In this document: piece by piece, positions 45,301 to 45,517 of the stretch
Layout of the letters: each line of letters opens with the position of its first letter
Position numbering within the stretch: position 1 is the first letter of the stretch
Assembly (NCBI GenBank): GCA_947476185.1
Contig: CANJPX010000020.1
Location: forward strand, 1-45,517
Reading direction: 5' to 3'
Length of the DNA: 45,517 nt
From: Bacteroidota bacterium
GTDB taxonomy: Bacteria > Bacteroidota > Bacteroidia > 2-12-FULL-35-15
The notes under the pieces: generated by a model
What the model was told of the DNA's origin: nothing
What the model saw: the letters and a program-made list of their open reading frames with translations, nothing else
The model's database searches: none
Made by a program: the position numbers and the translations under genes

Positions 45301-45517
45301 TTGAACTGACCAACTTGTCGTTCAACCAAATTTTTATTGCACCGGAAGCTCCTGCGCGTAAAATAATTTCCTGATCAACCGGACTGTTTACGAATGATTG
45401 CGCAAAACATACGGCATCTTCAGAATTAAAGTTATATGCAAAATCAAACCACTTATCATTCCTGATATATTTTACATTGAACCATTTTACATCTGCACCG
45501 ACTTTATTTTTAAATAC
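42335..45517 (-). CDS. TPR / DUF3857 / transglutaminase-like protein, 5' end off the window
   Basis: The open frame runs from the stop at 42335 to the right edge without interruption, so at least 1060 residues are present and the N-terminus is missing. The visible N-terminal part (codons 45326-45517) is a beta-rich carbohydrate-binding-like segment (WFDFAYNFNSEDAVCFAQSF, IKIWLNDKLV). It continues with a helical TPR region of about 10 repeats, then a DUF3857 domain, and a transglutaminase-like core with LGDCKDVSTLFVAMC (Cys), GFNHCIAHL (His) and FIELTDN (Asp) as the expected triad. The C-terminal part is beta-rich. It is presumably exported and may act on peptides or peptidoglycan. A TTG at 45325 is internal, not the start. 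Confidence 0.88.
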   Translation of the reverse strand, partial: VFKNKVGADVKWFNVKYIRNDKWFDFAYNFNSEDAVCFAQSFVNSPVDQEIILRAGASGAIKIWLNDKLVSSIVEEQNTDLDVYGYKVKLNKGYNRILVQVGKSELDRSNFMVRLFDLSEKPLAGITYATEAQSYTKETAYEVKEVPFFADAFFQEKLKSDPKNILSLLMLGEIHLRNDKAYDARKAFTEASIVAPQSTYIKERLIECYSRDQNTTMLTKAVESIKTNDPESYYAIRELYNDAVEKEDYDEAERLLGKLVKNYGATLLTDALELDIYVKRKKFDNIVSVGKELYEKYPDNWDIVNLKYIIETNVNKDYDKANDILLKYLKTNSNETASNTLASNYFEKGNVQKGFDIYLKRTEDFPYATGYYEGVSDLYFSKQDYSTAETWMKKLIKICPYNGYYWNQLGKIYEAMNKTEDAKMAFAKCIYFSPTNYEAHRLLRKMQNKKELFDYFPEQDIDKLVAGSPKPKDFPEDNSIVLLNEMQRIVYPEGATEQKTELCVKIFNQAGIDSWKEYSVGFNGYTQRLIIEKAEVIKADGNKVKAETNENQMVFTSLEIGDAIHITYRIEDYVYGQLAAHFTDRFNLNYSLPVGLSKYSLLVPEAKKFNYKVLNSDLQPTVSSPEDGYKLYAFEKSNLAGLKNEPYMPPLDDIGMVIDISSIPDWKFISNWYADLANTKAKSDYEIKEAVADVFKDKSKKLTELQKAKLIYEYIEKNVSYSNVSFLHGAFVPQKASRTLNTKLGDCKDVSTLFVAMCREVGVTANLVLVSTRDNGDNCLIQPNVGFNHCIAHLMADGKEYFIELTDNKLSFSTIGNSLMNTSILQIPTETKTVSGELERLKTSNRVINTISRKANVSFNNNDLTVSRTTTRTGVFADGTRSDYAELGKEEQMKTMSRAIGSDYTTPVKLTELNFSDLSSLSDTVSYKLAFTVSNALMDVAGMKIIKLPWSDSYSSLDFLTLEKRTFPFNVWSFSSIETATEELIVELPKGKLLAEMPKTVVIKNEILSYSLTFKMVGTKLSATRSLKFNKEIVSPLDYIVFKESFTKISEADSKQVAFK

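Noticed and set aside
42335-45325. TTG at 45325 as the start of the transglutaminase-like gene
   Set aside because: The frame stays open for 64 more codons to the window edge, with protein-like sequence continuing the same domain, so the gene is truncated by the window.

Overview
The window looks like a chromosomal segment of a member of the phylum Bacteroidota, probably class Bacteroidia. It is AT-rich. It encodes type IX secretion (T9SS) features, TonB-dependent receptors with an N-terminal carboxypeptidase-regulatory domain, two-component-regulator propeller and SpoIIE signalling proteins, a GSCFA protein, a bacterial PcrB, a 79-residue AtpC, and promoter boxes of the Bacteroidota type TAnnTTTG. 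No phage, plasmid, insertion sequence or CRISPR array is visible, and most of the window reads as ordinary core genome with a few accessory pieces.

Layout. 1-1091: the end of an unknown protein and a VIT/CCC1-type metal transporter. 1163-5024 (minus): the proteostasis block tig, clpP, clpX plus a cold-shock protein. 5325-6656: an arsR-arsM arsenic methylation module with a palindromic operator over its promoter. 6793-12055: two divergent signalling genes. One is a 14-repeat propeller protein ending in a SpoIIE phosphatase; the other is a TPR receptor-like protein that stops where a phosphatase domain could follow. 12151-14447: tRNA-Leu(UAG), a flavin reductase-like protein, a DUF3127 protein with an SSB-like tail, and a lipoprotein. 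14464-17830 (minus): a probable operon of a lysylglycerol-synthase-like membrane protein, a family 2 glycosyltransferase and an OppC-type permease. 17911-19334: ruvC converging on greA and a HIT protein.

19425-28430 (minus) is the most notable region. It is a 9-kb operon-like triad of a 1255-residue TonB-dependent receptor, a roughly 1354-residue T9SS cargo protein with an unusual C-terminus, and a PorV/PorQ-family outer-membrane protein. The three would form a surface system (import or receptor, exported protein, shuttle) whose substrate is unknown. 28761-32170 holds a very basic secreted protein, a Rieske-like lipoprotein without the usual histidine ligands, ahcY, and a WG-repeat protein.

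32312-37545 (plus) is a pcrB, ThiE/TenI-like, pnuC, NadR-like kinase operon. It is followed by a TPP riboswitch and a TonB-dependent receptor that probably imports thiamin. 37552-37655 is a decayed inverted-repeat element. The rest contains a GSCFA protein, a leucine-rich-repeat protein coupled to ribF, the isolated atpD-atpC pair of the ATP synthase, and a large TPR/DUF3857/transglutaminase protein that runs off the right edge.

All family calls come from reading the protein sequences and recalling the families; no database search was done. Promoters and operators are motif matches only.
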